The translations under genes were made by a program, and so were the position numbers. Positions 60,749-64,000 of a stretch of DNA of 64,000 nt are shown here, one piece after another; position 1 is the stretch's first letter, and every line of letters begins with the position of its first letter. This DNA comes from Collinsella tanakaei (GTDB lineage Bacteria; Actinomycetota; Coriobacteriia; Coriobacteriales; Coriobacteriaceae). The notes below the pieces were generated by a model, which was not told the origin of the DNA, did no database searches, and worked only from the letters and a program-made list of their open reading frames with translations. The DNA lies in NCBI RefSeq assembly GCF_016902615.1, contig NZ_JACJMB010000009.1, positions 1 to 64,000 of the forward strand. The letters are read 5' to 3'.

Positions 60749-64000
<3,252 letters not shown>

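Overview
The window is 64 kb of GC-rich bacterial chromosome. It has long ORFs, ATG/GTG/TTG starts with good Shine-Dalgarno sites, a group-B-type [FeFe] hydrogenase, and many short accessory operons. Together these point to an anaerobic, host-associated member of the Coriobacteriia (Actinomycetota; Collinsella-like). That placement is inferred from protein style and gene content, not from a search. No rRNA, tRNA or CRISPR array was recognised.

Left part (1-9850). A flavin reductase fragment lies at the edge, followed by a prolyl-tRNA editing protein. Next is a minus-strand cassette resembling a lantibiotic self-protection system: ATPase, two permeases, a YxeA-like secreted protein, then an OmpR-type regulator and its kinase. 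A TetR regulator and a methyltransferase carry near-identical operators, and a Tex protein ends in a perfect terminator.

9850-23412. This stretch holds a flavodoxin/TetR pair, a GH2 glycosidase, and an 830-bp non-coding region with a candidate structured RNA. RsmJ follows, then the collapsed remains of a 2-aminoethylphosphonate operon in which a permease is fused in frame to the C-terminal half of PhnX. ThpR, a patatin and a Ski2-like helicase complete the section.

23413-31654. This is a tRNA-modification neighbourhood. TrmB, a GNAT protein and a Trm9/ALKBH8-like methyltransferase sit divergent to Elp3, which is followed by a spermidine-synthase-like protein and a CapA-like lipoprotein.

31655-43440. 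An Lhr/BrxHII-like helicase stands about 6 kb from a TerB-N/TerB-C plus DUF2791 (BrxD-like) ATPase operon. A permease-ATPase fusion with its binding lipoprotein and the [FeFe] hydrogenase lie between. Three ~180-bp elements with the same terminal inverted repeats lie at 23.7, 35.2 and 43.3 kb.

43441-64000. Here are a cysteine-rich flavoprotein, an aminotransferase, a LytTR/LytS-type two-component pair and an amidohydrolase with an APC permease. The core rplJ-rplL and rpoB-rpoC genes follow. The rplJL pair has a recognisable L10 leader, and is separated from rpoBC by galU, aqpZ and an AlbA_2 protein. rpoC runs off the right edge.
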